Of a stretch of 5,803 bases of DNA, positions 1 to 5,642 are shown in pieces; position 1 is the first letter of the stretch, and each line of letters begins with the position of its first letter. This stretch comes from Pseudomonadota bacterium (GTDB lineage Bacteria > BMS3Abin14), in assembly GCA_016937135.1 (NCBI GenBank), contig JAFGWO010000198.1:1-5803 (forward strand), written 5' to 3'. A model generated the notes under the pieces. It was not told the origin of the DNA, did no database searches, and worked only from the letters and a program-made list of their open reading frames with translations. The position numbers were made by a program, and so were the translations under genes.

Positions 1-1
1 C

Positions 2-265
2 CTCCAAAGAGTAATTGATCTGGTCCGGGGGTCGGACGTGCTGTATATTGAAGCCTCTTTTCTTTTCAAGGACGCCTCCCATGCCGGGGAGAGGAAACAC
101 CTGACAGCAGTCGACGCAGGGAAGATCGCCTCCCTGGCGAAGGTCAAAAAAATGAGGCTGATCCATCTCAGCCCCAGGTATGAGGGGAAAGAAGATCTGG
201 TTTTAAGGGAGGCGGCCCATGCCGCCGGCCGGGAATGCCGCGTCGAAAGGGGGTGGAAAGGTTGA
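2..265 (+). CDS. RNase Z-like metallo-beta-lactamase-fold hydrolase, C-terminal part (5' end outside window)
   Basis: Only the last 87 codons are present; the frame is open to the left edge, so the true start lies outside the window. The end is recognisable as the C-terminus of the RNase Z/ElaC group of metallo-beta-lactamase-fold enzymes, which process tRNA 3' ends in the cytoplasm. A HLTA motif followed by an AG..A..AKV helix corresponds to the family's HST segment, and HLSPRY corresponds to the HFSxRY segment that carries a zinc-ligand histidine. The family's HEAT motif reads IEAS here, so the histidine of that motif is replaced. The replacement occurs in some RNase Z-like relatives, so tRNase activity is likely but not certain; a general MBL-fold hydrolase is the alternative. 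The stop codon overlaps the TTG start of the cysteine synthase gene by four bases, suggesting co-transcription and coupled translation. Confidence 0.82.
   Translation, partial: LQRVIDLVRGSDVLYIEASFLFKDASHAGERKHLTAVDAGKIASLAKVKKMRLIHLSPRYEGKEDLVLREAAHAAGRECRVERGWKG
246..261 (+). promoter_or_regulatory. Ribosome binding site supporting the TTG start of cysM
   Basis: A purine-rich run, AAAGGGGG at 246-253, sits eight bases before the TTG at 262. A second AAAGG touches the start codon. The more upstream in-frame ATG at 235 has only a weak GGGA before it and would add nine residues (MPRRKGVER) not expected in CysM proteins. The TTG start places the PLP lysine at residue 43, close to its position in E. 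coli CysM (about 41). A GTG at 253 is a third possibility. Confidence 0.5.
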
Positions 266-1227
266 AGGTCCACACCGTCCTGAACACCATAGGCAATACG
301 CCGATGGTTCAGATGACACGGTTAAACCCTGTCCCTGGCGTGCGGATCCTTCTCAAGCTGGAAGGTCACAACCCCGGCGGTTCGGTTAAGGACAGGGTGG
401 CCCTCGCCATGATCCAGGGGGCCGAGTCGAGGGGTGATTTGAAGCCCGGCATGACTATCCTGGAAGCCACCTCGGGAAATACGGGGATCGGGTTGTCTCT
501 GGTGGGCGCCTGCACGGGATATCGGACGGTCCTTACCATGTCGGAGGGGGTCAGCATCGAGCGTAGGAGGGTCCTTTCGGCACTGGGGGCGAATATCGTG
601 CTGACGCCCGCCGCGCACGGGACTGACGGGGCCATCATGGAGGCCCGGCGGATGCTGGTGGAATTCCCGGGCATCTATTATTTGCCGGACCAGTTCAACA
701 ATCCGGACAACATCAGGGCTCATTTTGAGGGCACGGGACCGGAAATCTGGGAGCAGACCGAAGGACGGGTGGACTGGTTCGTCGCGGGAATGGGGACCAC
801 GGGCACCCTGATGGGAGTGGGACGTTATCTTAAAAGCCGGAGCCCATCCGTGTCCGTCATGGGCGTGGAGCCCACTCTGGGCCATCAGATCCAGGGGTTA
901 AAGAACATGTCCGAGTCCATCGTCCCGGGCCTTTTCAATCCGGAAATCCTGGACAGGCGGGTGGTTGTCCAGGACGAGGCCGCCTTCGAGGTATCCAAAA
1001 AGCTGGCCAGCGAGGAAGGGGTTTTTTCGGGTATGTCCAGCGGAGCCGCCGTCAAAGCCGCCCTGGATCTGGCCCGGGAAATCCGGGAAGGCACCATCGT
1101 CGCCCTCATTCCTGACAGGGGAGACCGTTATGTCACCACCCCGCTGTACTGCGACGAACGCTGCCGGAAAGCCCTCTGCCGGATCCAGCACTGCCTGAAA
1201 TGCGCCGGCGCGAATTCCGGGTTGTGA
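262..1227 (+). CDS. cysM: Cysteine synthase, CysM type (PLP-dependent)
   Basis: A 321-residue cytoplasmic PLP enzyme of fold type II that replaces the side-chain leaving group of an activated serine (O-acetylserine or O-phosphoserine) with sulfide or another sulfur donor to make cysteine. Visible hallmarks are the IGNTPMV opening (residues 10-16), NPGGSVKDR with the Schiff-base lysine K43, the substrate loop TSGNTG (70-75), the PLP-phosphate loop GMGTTGT (176-182), and SGMSSGA (256-262) with the PLP-ring serine. The IQGLKNM...IVPG segment (210-223) is of CysM rather than CysK style. K214 seems to align with the arginine that recognises O-phosphoserine in Mycobacterium tuberculosis CysM, so the acceptor is undecided. 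The C-terminus is unusual: C297, C301, C306, C311 and C314 form a Cx3Cx4Cx4Cx2C tail beyond the catalytic core. The gene overlaps the upstream stop codon (TTGA), and an 18-nt gap separates it from the next gene. A start at 235 (330 residues) is possible but less likely. Confidence 0.93.
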   Translation: MKVHTVLNTIGNTPMVQMTRLNPVPGVRILLKLEGHNPGGSVKDRVALAMIQGAESRGDLKPGMTILEATSGNTGIGLSLVGACTGYRTVLTMSEGVSIERRRVLSALGANIVLTPAAHGTDGAIMEARRMLVEFPGIYYLPDQFNNPDNIRAHFEGTGPEIWEQTEGRVDWFVAGMGTTGTLMGVGRYLKSRSPSVSVMGVEPTLGHQIQGLKNMSESIVPGLFNPEILDRRVVVQDEAAFEVSKKLASEEGVFSGMSSGAAVKAALDLAREIREGTIVALIPDRGDRYVTTPLYCDERCRKALCRIQHCLKCAGANSGL

Positions 1228-1245
1228 GCTCCGGAGAAAGCCGCC

Positions 1246-2175
1246 ATGTCCATCATGATCGTCTACCCGAACGGCAAGACTCACAGGTGGGTCGAGGCAC
1301 TGCATGCCGTCGACCCTGCGTTGAAGGTCGAGGTCTGGCCCGAGATTAGCGATCCGGGGAAGGTCTCATTCGCCCTGTGCTGGAACCAGCCGCCCGGCGT
1401 ACTTCGGCAGTTCCCGAACCTGAAATGCATCTCTTCCCTCGGCGCCGGGGTTGAGCATCTGCTAGGGGACGCCACCCGGCCGGCCTCGGTCCCCCTGACC
1501 AGGTTGGTCGATGACGACCTGAAACAATTCATGGCCGAATACGTGATGTTGGGAATTCTTGAACATCTTCGCCGGTTTGAAGATTACCGCCGTCAGCAGA
1601 AACTGGGCAAATGGGCCCGGATGCAGTCCCGGCGCATCTCGACCATGGGCGTTGGACTGATGGGATTTGGGGAAATAGGCCGATACGTGGGGTACAAGCT
1701 GTGGGACTTTGGTTTCAAGGTTCATGCCTGGACCCGCACCCCGAAACAGACAGATCATTTAAGGGTCTATTCCGGAATCGGTGAATTTGATGAATTCCTG
1801 AAACACGCCGACATCCTCGTGTGCCTGCTTCCCCTGACTCCGGAAACCCAAAACATCCTCAACGCGAAGACTTTCAGCCGGCTGCCTGCAAACGCCTACC
1901 TGATCAATGTGGGCAGGGGCAGCCACCTGGTGGAGGACGACCTTCTGGCGGCCCTCGATTCCGGCCGGCTTTCAGGCGCCCTTCTTGACGTCTTCAGGGA
2001 AGAGCCCCTGCCGCAACATCATCCTTTCTGGCGGCATGGGAAAATTACGATCACCCCGCACGTAGCGAGCGTCACCAATCCCGAATCGGTCTGCACGCAG
2101 ATAGTCGAAAATTACCGTCGGGCCCTCGCCGGCATGCCTCTTCTCAACCCTGTAAATGCGGAAAGGGGCTATTGA
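1246..2175 (+). CDS. ghrA: GhrA-like glyoxylate/hydroxypyruvate reductase (D-isomer-specific 2-hydroxyacid dehydrogenase)
   Basis: A 309-residue soluble enzyme of near-typical GhrA length (E. coli GhrA has 312). It is expected to reduce glyoxylate to glycolate or hydroxypyruvate to D-glycerate. The N-terminal substrate-binding part includes LGAGV (65-69) and a VPL.RL segment (82-87) as in GhrA. The Rossmann fingerprint is GFGEIG (140-145). The second beta strand ends in TRTPK with R164 rather than an acidic residue, which favours NADPH. The catalytic triad is visible as R224 (VGRG), E253 (EEPLP) and H272 (PHVAS). VEDDLLAALDSG (229-240) and the C-terminal ERGY match GhrA closely. The ATG is preceded by GGAG at 1233-1236, nine bases away. 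The 18-nt gap after cysM suggests a shared transcript. A role beside a cysteine synthase, for example handling hydroxypyruvate or a related serine-pathway keto acid, is an inference from position only. Exact substrate preference cannot be read from sequence. Confidence 0.9.
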   Translation: MSIMIVYPNGKTHRWVEALHAVDPALKVEVWPEISDPGKVSFALCWNQPPGVLRQFPNLKCISSLGAGVEHLLGDATRPASVPLTRLVDDDLKQFMAEYVMLGILEHLRRFEDYRRQQKLGKWARMQSRRISTMGVGLMGFGEIGRYVGYKLWDFGFKVHAWTRTPKQTDHLRVYSGIGEFDEFLKHADILVCLLPLTPETQNILNAKTFSRLPANAYLINVGRGSHLVEDDLLAALDSGRLSGALLDVFREEPLPQHHPFWRHGKITITPHVASVTNPESVCTQIVENYRRALAGMPLLNPVNAERGY

Positions 2176-2203
2176 AGTTTCCCGAGGTTCAAAGTGGTTT
2201 CTC

Positions 2204-2243
2204 TTTGGCCTTTGGGTTTTGGGCCTTGGGCCTCGGACTGGGC
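2204..2243. repeat. Imperfect heptanucleotide repeat, T/G-rich (array A)
   Basis: Five successive seven-base units can be read: TTTGGCC, TTTGGGT, TTTGGGC, CTTGGGC and CTCGGAC, followed by a partial TGGGC. The array starts 28 bases after the stop codon of the ghrA-like gene and lies in the convergent intergenic gap. The period is clear for the first four units and decays after that. I see no terminator hairpin in it. It differs in sequence from the second array but has the same period. Confidence 0.65.
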
Positions 2244-2292
2244 TTCACAATTCCCCCTCCCCTGATCCCTCTTCCGGTATCGGGTTTTCCCT

Positions 2293-2361
2293 CTGGACCC
2301 TGGACTCTGGACCCTGGACTCTGAACTCGAACTCTGACCTCTGACCTCCGAACTCTGAACT
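2293..2361. repeat. Imperfect heptanucleotide tandem repeat, CTGGACT/CTGAACT type (array B)
   Basis: Ten head-to-tail units fill 69 bases without gaps: CTGGACC, CTGGACT, CTGGACC, CTGGACT, CTGAACT, CGAACT (a six-base unit), CTGACCT, CTGACCT, CCGAACT, CTGAACT. The first four units alternate GGACC/GGACT, so a 14-base higher-order repeat seems to have duplicated. The array ends at 2361, two bases before the TAA (minus strand) of ptsP. Because seven is not a multiple of three, translations of this region give changing peptide repeats and should not be taken as protein. Short heptamer arrays of this style are known in cyanobacteria (STRR sequences). Function here is unknown. Confidence 0.85.
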
Positions 2362-2363
2362 TC

Positions 2364-4676
2364 TTAATGGGCTTCCTCAGGGTGGAACAGGACCTGGGAC
2401 TGGATGACCTTTTCAAAGCGGGACATGATCCGTTTGACCTCGGCTGAGGAGCCGGCCCGCAAGGCGCGGTGGGCGGCCCTCTGGCAGTCATCTTTCCTCA
2501 ATAGCCGGATGGAACGTTTGATCAGGGGGATCGAGGCGGAGTTCATGGAAAGGAGAGGGATATCCAGCCCGATGAGGAGGGGTGTCCAGAGAGGGTCCCC
2601 GGCGATCTCACCGCAAAGGCCGAGGGGGATGCGGGACTCCCTGGCGGCCAGAGATGTCATGTTGATAAGATTTAAAATGGCGGGGTTCATGGGGTCGTAA
2701 AGATGGGCGACCATCTTGTTGTTGCGGTCCACCGCCAGGGCGTACTGGACCAGATCGTTGGTGCCGATCGTAAGGAAATCCGTCTCCCTGGCTATTTTGC
2801 GGGCCAGATGAACCGCTGAAGGGACCTCTATCATGACCCCTACCGGCACGTCGCCCTGGAAGGGGATTTTCTCCGATTCGAGACCCCTTTTGGCTTCCTC
2901 GACAAGGATTTTAACGGCCCTGATCTCCTCGAGGATGGTTACCATGGGAATGATAATCCCGACCTGGCCATATCTGGCGGCCCTGAGGATGGCGCGGATC
3001 TGGGTCCTGAAAATATTTGCTTTTTCGGTGAGCATCCTTATAGAACGCCAGCCCAGGAAAGGGTTTTCCTCCGCGGGCATATTCATGTAGGAGATGTCCT
3101 TGTCGCCGCCGATATCCAGGGTCCTGATATTGACGGGCTTTCCCCCCGTCCCTTCCACCATTTTCCGGTAGATGTTGAATTGCTCCTCCTCGGTGGGGAG
3201 TTTGGCCCGGGCCATGAAGGGGAACTCGGTCCGGTAAAGCCCTATCCCGTCCGCCCCGTAATATTCGATGAGCTTTAAATCGCTGACCAGACCGGCATTG
3301 GCCATGAGCTTGATTTTCACGCCGTCGAGGGTGACGGCGGGGAAATCCTTTTCGCTGACCAGCTCCACCATGTGCCGGTTGTAGTCATCCAGCAGTCTCT
3401 GGTACTCCCTGACGATGTTCTGGTCAGGATTGAGAAAGACGTTTCCGGTGTTGCCGTCAACGATGATGAAGTCCCCCGGATGGACGATGTTCAGAAGCTC
3501 CTCGATCCCCACCACACAGGGGATCCCAAGGGACCGCGAAAGGATGATGGCATGGGAGGTGTGGCCCCCCGCGACGGTCGCGATCCCGCGTACCTGCTCA
3601 GTGGAGAGGTTGCTGACATCGGTAGGGGTGATGAGCCGGGTGATGAGGATGCCTTCGCCCGTAATGTGCAGGAATCCCTCCCGGGGTTTGTCGGACATGA
3701 GACGGATGAGTCGGCGCCCTACGTCCTCGATGTCCACGGCGCGGTCCCGGAGGTACTGGTCGTCGATCTCCTGGAAGCTGCGCAGGTAGCCCGCGATCAC
3801 GCTCTTTAAGGCATAGGTGGCGCTGCTTCCCCTTTCGATGAGGTCCAGGACCTTCTCCTTGAACCCCTGGTCTTCCAGCATCATCAGGTGGATGTTGAAA
3901 ATGGTGGCATCCTCCGCGCTCAGTCGTTCCTGGACGCGGGAGCGCAGGGCCTCGATCTCTTTTTGACCCTCCTGGAAGGCTTTCTGCAGTCTTCTTTTTT
4001 CCGCAGCGGGATTATCCGATTGTTCCTCGATGATGAAATGCAGGTCGTCATATGTTTCCATGACGATGGCTGGACCCATGGCAATCCCCGGCGTGGCGGG
4101 AGTCCCCCTGAGGATGAGGGACCTTCCGGAGGGTTCCCTGTGTTCGGAAGGAGATGTCTCCCCCTTTCCAAGATCCGTCAGCAATTTGGCGTTAACGACT
4201 ATCCCCGAGACCTGGCCTGCGATGGCATTGAAAAGCTTGAGCTCGATCTTGTCATAGGTCCGGTTTTCCCTGTCCTGGATGATCAGGACACCAACGGGAA
4301 GGCGGCAGCATATAAGGGGGACCCCGAGAAAAGTCTTGAATTCCTCTTCCCTGGTCTCGGGGAAATATTTGAAGCTCGGATGCTTGTCGGCGTTCTGGAG
4401 GAAAAGGGATTTTTTCGATTCGAAGACCAGGCCGGTCAGGCCTTCGGAAGGGGACATCCGAACCTGTTCGATGGAGGACTGATCAAGGCCGCTCGTCGCC
4501 ACAAGGATCAGCTGGTCCGTTTTCTCATCGTACAGGTAAAGGGAGCAGACGTCGGCCTGCATCTCCTCCCGGACCATGGCAACGATGTTATCCACCGTTC
4601 CCCTGAAATCGTGGGATTCGGCGATGACCTTCGTTATCCTGTCAAGAAGGTCGAATTTTGCGGTGGCGGGACCCAT
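2364..4676 (-). CDS. ptsP: GAF-domain phosphoenolpyruvate-protein phosphotransferase (enzyme I-Ntr, PtsP)
   Basis: A 770-residue cytoplasmic enzyme that takes phosphate from PEP onto a histidine and passes it to an HPr/NPr-type carrier, normally leading to EIIA-Ntr and regulation of nitrogen, potassium or carbon metabolism. In order: a GAF sensor domain (about 20-165), a linker, the HPr-binding/PEP-utiliser N domain (about 187-330), the mobile phosphohistidine domain with GGHTSH (370-375, H375 phosphorylated), and the PEP-binding TIM barrel (about 450-740). The barrel shows LYRTEFPFM (480-488), RTLDIGGDK (518-526), EVPSAV with metal ligand E617, GTND with N640 and D641, and GLCGE with the catalytic C688. 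All key residues are present. The length is close to E. coli PtsP (748). The start at 4676 was chosen because AAGGA lies just upstream, the GAF domain begins soon after, and a promoter lies at 4777-4806. An ATG at 4886 would add 70 low-similarity residues. No carrier or EIIA gene is in the window. Confidence 0.95.
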   Translation of the reverse strand: MGPATAKFDLLDRITKVIAESHDFRGTVDNIVAMVREEMQADVCSLYLYDEKTDQLILVATSGLDQSSIEQVRMSPSEGLTGLVFESKKSLFLQNADKHPSFKYFPETREEEFKTFLGVPLICCRLPVGVLIIQDRENRTYDKIELKLFNAIAGQVSGIVVNAKLLTDLGKGETSPSEHREPSGRSLILRGTPATPGIAMGPAIVMETYDDLHFIIEEQSDNPAAEKRRLQKAFQEGQKEIEALRSRVQERLSAEDATIFNIHLMMLEDQGFKEKVLDLIERGSSATYALKSVIAGYLRSFQEIDDQYLRDRAVDIEDVGRRLIRLMSDKPREGFLHITGEGILITRLITPTDVSNLSTEQVRGIATVAGGHTSHAIILSRSLGIPCVVGIEELLNIVHPGDFIIVDGNTGNVFLNPDQNIVREYQRLLDDYNRHMVELVSEKDFPAVTLDGVKIKLMANAGLVSDLKLIEYYGADGIGLYRTEFPFMARAKLPTEEEQFNIYRKMVEGTGGKPVNIRTLDIGGDKDISYMNMPAEENPFLGWRSIRMLTEKANIFRTQIRAILRAARYGQVGIIIPMVTILEEIRAVKILVEEAKRGLESEKIPFQGDVPVGVMIEVPSAVHLARKIARETDFLTIGTNDLVQYALAVDRNNKMVAHLYDPMNPAILNLINMTSLAARESRIPLGLCGEIAGDPLWTPLLIGLDIPLLSMNSASIPLIKRSIRLLRKDDCQRAAHRALRAGSSAEVKRIMSRFEKVIQSQVLFHPEEAH

Positions 4677-4679
4677 CGG

Positions 4680-4691
4680 TTCCTTTTCCCC
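4680..4691 (-). promoter_or_regulatory. Ribosome binding site of ptsP
   Basis: Read on the minus strand, GGGGAAAAGGAA precedes the ATG at 4676. The AGGA core is four bases from the start codon and the GGGG eleven bases. Between the candidate transcription start near 4770 and this ATG there is no other in-frame ATG, GTG or TTG. This site therefore decides the start. Confidence 0.5.
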
Positions 4692-4776
4692 GTCGGGGCC
4701 GCTTCCCGACTCTCTTTTTTCAAGGGAAACCGCGGCAGGACGGATACGGCAGTGTGACTCTGAAACCCCTGAATTA

Positions 4777-4806
4777 AATATACTAGAGAACACGGAAAAT
4801 TGCCAA
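4777..4806 (-). promoter_or_regulatory. Candidate sigma70-type promoter of ptsP
   Basis: On the minus strand, TTGGCA (4801-4806; five of six bases match the TTGACA consensus) is followed after 18 bases by TATATT (4777-4782; five of six match TATAAT). Transcription would begin near 4770, giving a leader of roughly 94 bases before the ptsP ATG. The surrounding 4770-4800 stretch is visibly richer in A/T than the flanking genes. It implies ptsP can be transcribed independently of radC upstream. I see no clear operator or sigma54-type GG-N10-GC site. Confidence 0.55.
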
Positions 4807-4919
4807 GGGAAGGAAGGCACCCACCGGCCTGGCGACAGGGCTGAAAAACGACTTAACGACCTGGCGAAATAGCAGGGGGATTTCACGGTTTTGTCTGGTT
4901 CTGAGGCTGGAAATTGTTT

Positions 4920-5501
4920 TTAAAGGACTCCGGCGTCTGAAAAGGAATAATAGGAATCGAGGGAGATGATGACATGGTCGAGGAATCGGACTCCCATCAG
5001 GGCGGCGGCGCGGCTGATCCTCTGGGTCAGGGACCGGTCCTCGGGAGAAGGGGTCGGGTCCCCGGAAGGGTGGTTGTGGAGGCAGATGATGCTGGCGGCG
5101 GATCGGAGGATCGCCTTTTTGAGGATTTCCGAGGGGGGGACGTGGACCGTGTTGACCGTTCCTACGGCGCAAACGTCCTCCGCCAGGATGATGTTCCTGG
5201 AATTGAGGGCGAGGACGAGAAAATGCTCCCGATGGTACCCGCCGAGCCTTAACCGGAAAAGTTCGTAAACATCCCTGCTGGAAGAGACGGTCGCGCCTTC
5301 TGCGGGCAGTAAGGACAATCGTTCGAAAAGTGTCGGGAGGGCAAGGATGGCATCGGCCTTCCGTGGACCGATATGGGGCAGCTTGAGGAGGGCACTTCGC
5401 TGGATATACGCGAGTTCTGATAGCGTATATTTTGAAAGGACCTCTGCTGCCGCCCTCCGGCCTATGATGGAGGCAAGGGTTTTCAAGTCGTTTTCGTTCA
5501 C
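4920..5501 (-). CDS. radC: RadC-family JAB/JAMM-domain protein with short N-terminus
   Basis: A 193-residue soluble protein, taking the GTG at 5501 as start. The N-terminal part is short and contains a helix-hairpin-helix-like segment, LPHIGPRKA (41-49). From about residue 70 it is a standard RadC/JAB domain: E92, then HNHPSGDPTPSPED (142-155), which gives the full JAMM metal pattern H142-x-H144-x7-S152-x2-D155, then LDHVII (174-179) and SFSDAG (186-191). E. coli RadC has 222 residues and an additional N-terminal helical segment that is not evident here. The family was first linked to DNA repair, but its biochemical role is unsettled; the JAMM fold suggests a metal-dependent hydrolase. An ATG at 5594 would give 224 residues, but the added 31 contain A/T-rich lysine and isoleucine codons unlike the rest and look like leader sequence. 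It lies 243 bases upstream of ptsP in the same direction. Confidence 0.9.
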   Translation of the reverse strand: MNENDLKTLASIIGRRAAAEVLSKYTLSELAYIQRSALLKLPHIGPRKADAILALPTLFERLSLLPAEGATVSSSRDVYELFRLRLGGYHREHFLVLALNSRNIILAEDVCAVGTVNTVHVPPSEILKKAILRSAASIICLHNHPSGDPTPSPEDRSLTQRISRAAALMGVRFLDHVIISLDSYYSFSDAGVL

Positions 5502-5642
5502 GCCTGGTTTCTTTTCCTTTTGTATTTTTATAAATGACCATCGGTGGACTTTTCTCGTGCCATCCGATATAAGGCCTTTCAAGATAGGTGCCATCTTCCG
5601 GTTTTTTGACGATTTTCCGGACTGCCCAGGGAGAAAAGGCTT
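5502..5642. other. Divergent intergenic region between radC and the right-edge gene
   Basis: This stretch is A/T-rich compared with its neighbours, notably around 5510-5535 and 5565-5610, as expected of a region holding back-to-back promoters. TATAAA-like and TATAAG-like elements can be seen near 5530 and 5570. None is paired with a convincing -35 box at proper spacing, so I do not mark a specific promoter. If radC begins at 5594 instead, the gap shrinks to 48 bases. Confidence 0.4.

Noticed and set aside
2172..2196. Possible terminator hairpin after the ghrA-like gene (TTGAA and TTCAA arms)
   Set aside because: The stem is only five A/T-rich base pairs with a long loop and no T-tract after it.
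2156..2344. Plus-strand 62-codon open frame across the ghrA end and the intergenic gap
   Set aside because: Its sequence comes from the last codons of the ghrA-like gene in another frame plus the heptamer repeats; there is no ribosome site and the peptide is low complexity.
3888..4757. 289-codon plus-strand open frame opposite ptsP
   Set aside because: It is antisense to the GAF and N-terminal PEP-utiliser regions of a complete, motif-rich ptsP. Long antisense frames are common in GC-rich genes; no family resemblance was seen.
4845..4864. ACGAC-TTA-ACGAC direct repeat between radC and ptsP
   Set aside because: Two five-base copies are easily expected by chance; it is not palindromic and not at a useful distance from the promoter, so an operator is not supported.
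4823..4870. Intrinsic terminator after radC
   Set aside because: CCTGGCGACAGG offers only a four-base stem and no T-run follows on the minus strand, so no terminator is called.
4783..5541. 252-codon minus-strand open frame overlapping radC
   Set aside because: It is a different frame on the same strand as radC, rich in Arg and Pro, as expected from an off-frame reading of GC-rich DNA; radC with its JAMM motif is clearly the true frame.
5560..5600. Promoter for radC in the divergent gap (TTGAAA near 5582)
   Set aside because: The sequence 17 bases downstream on the minus strand is CACGAG, not a -10 box; the TATAAA-like elements lack a paired -35.
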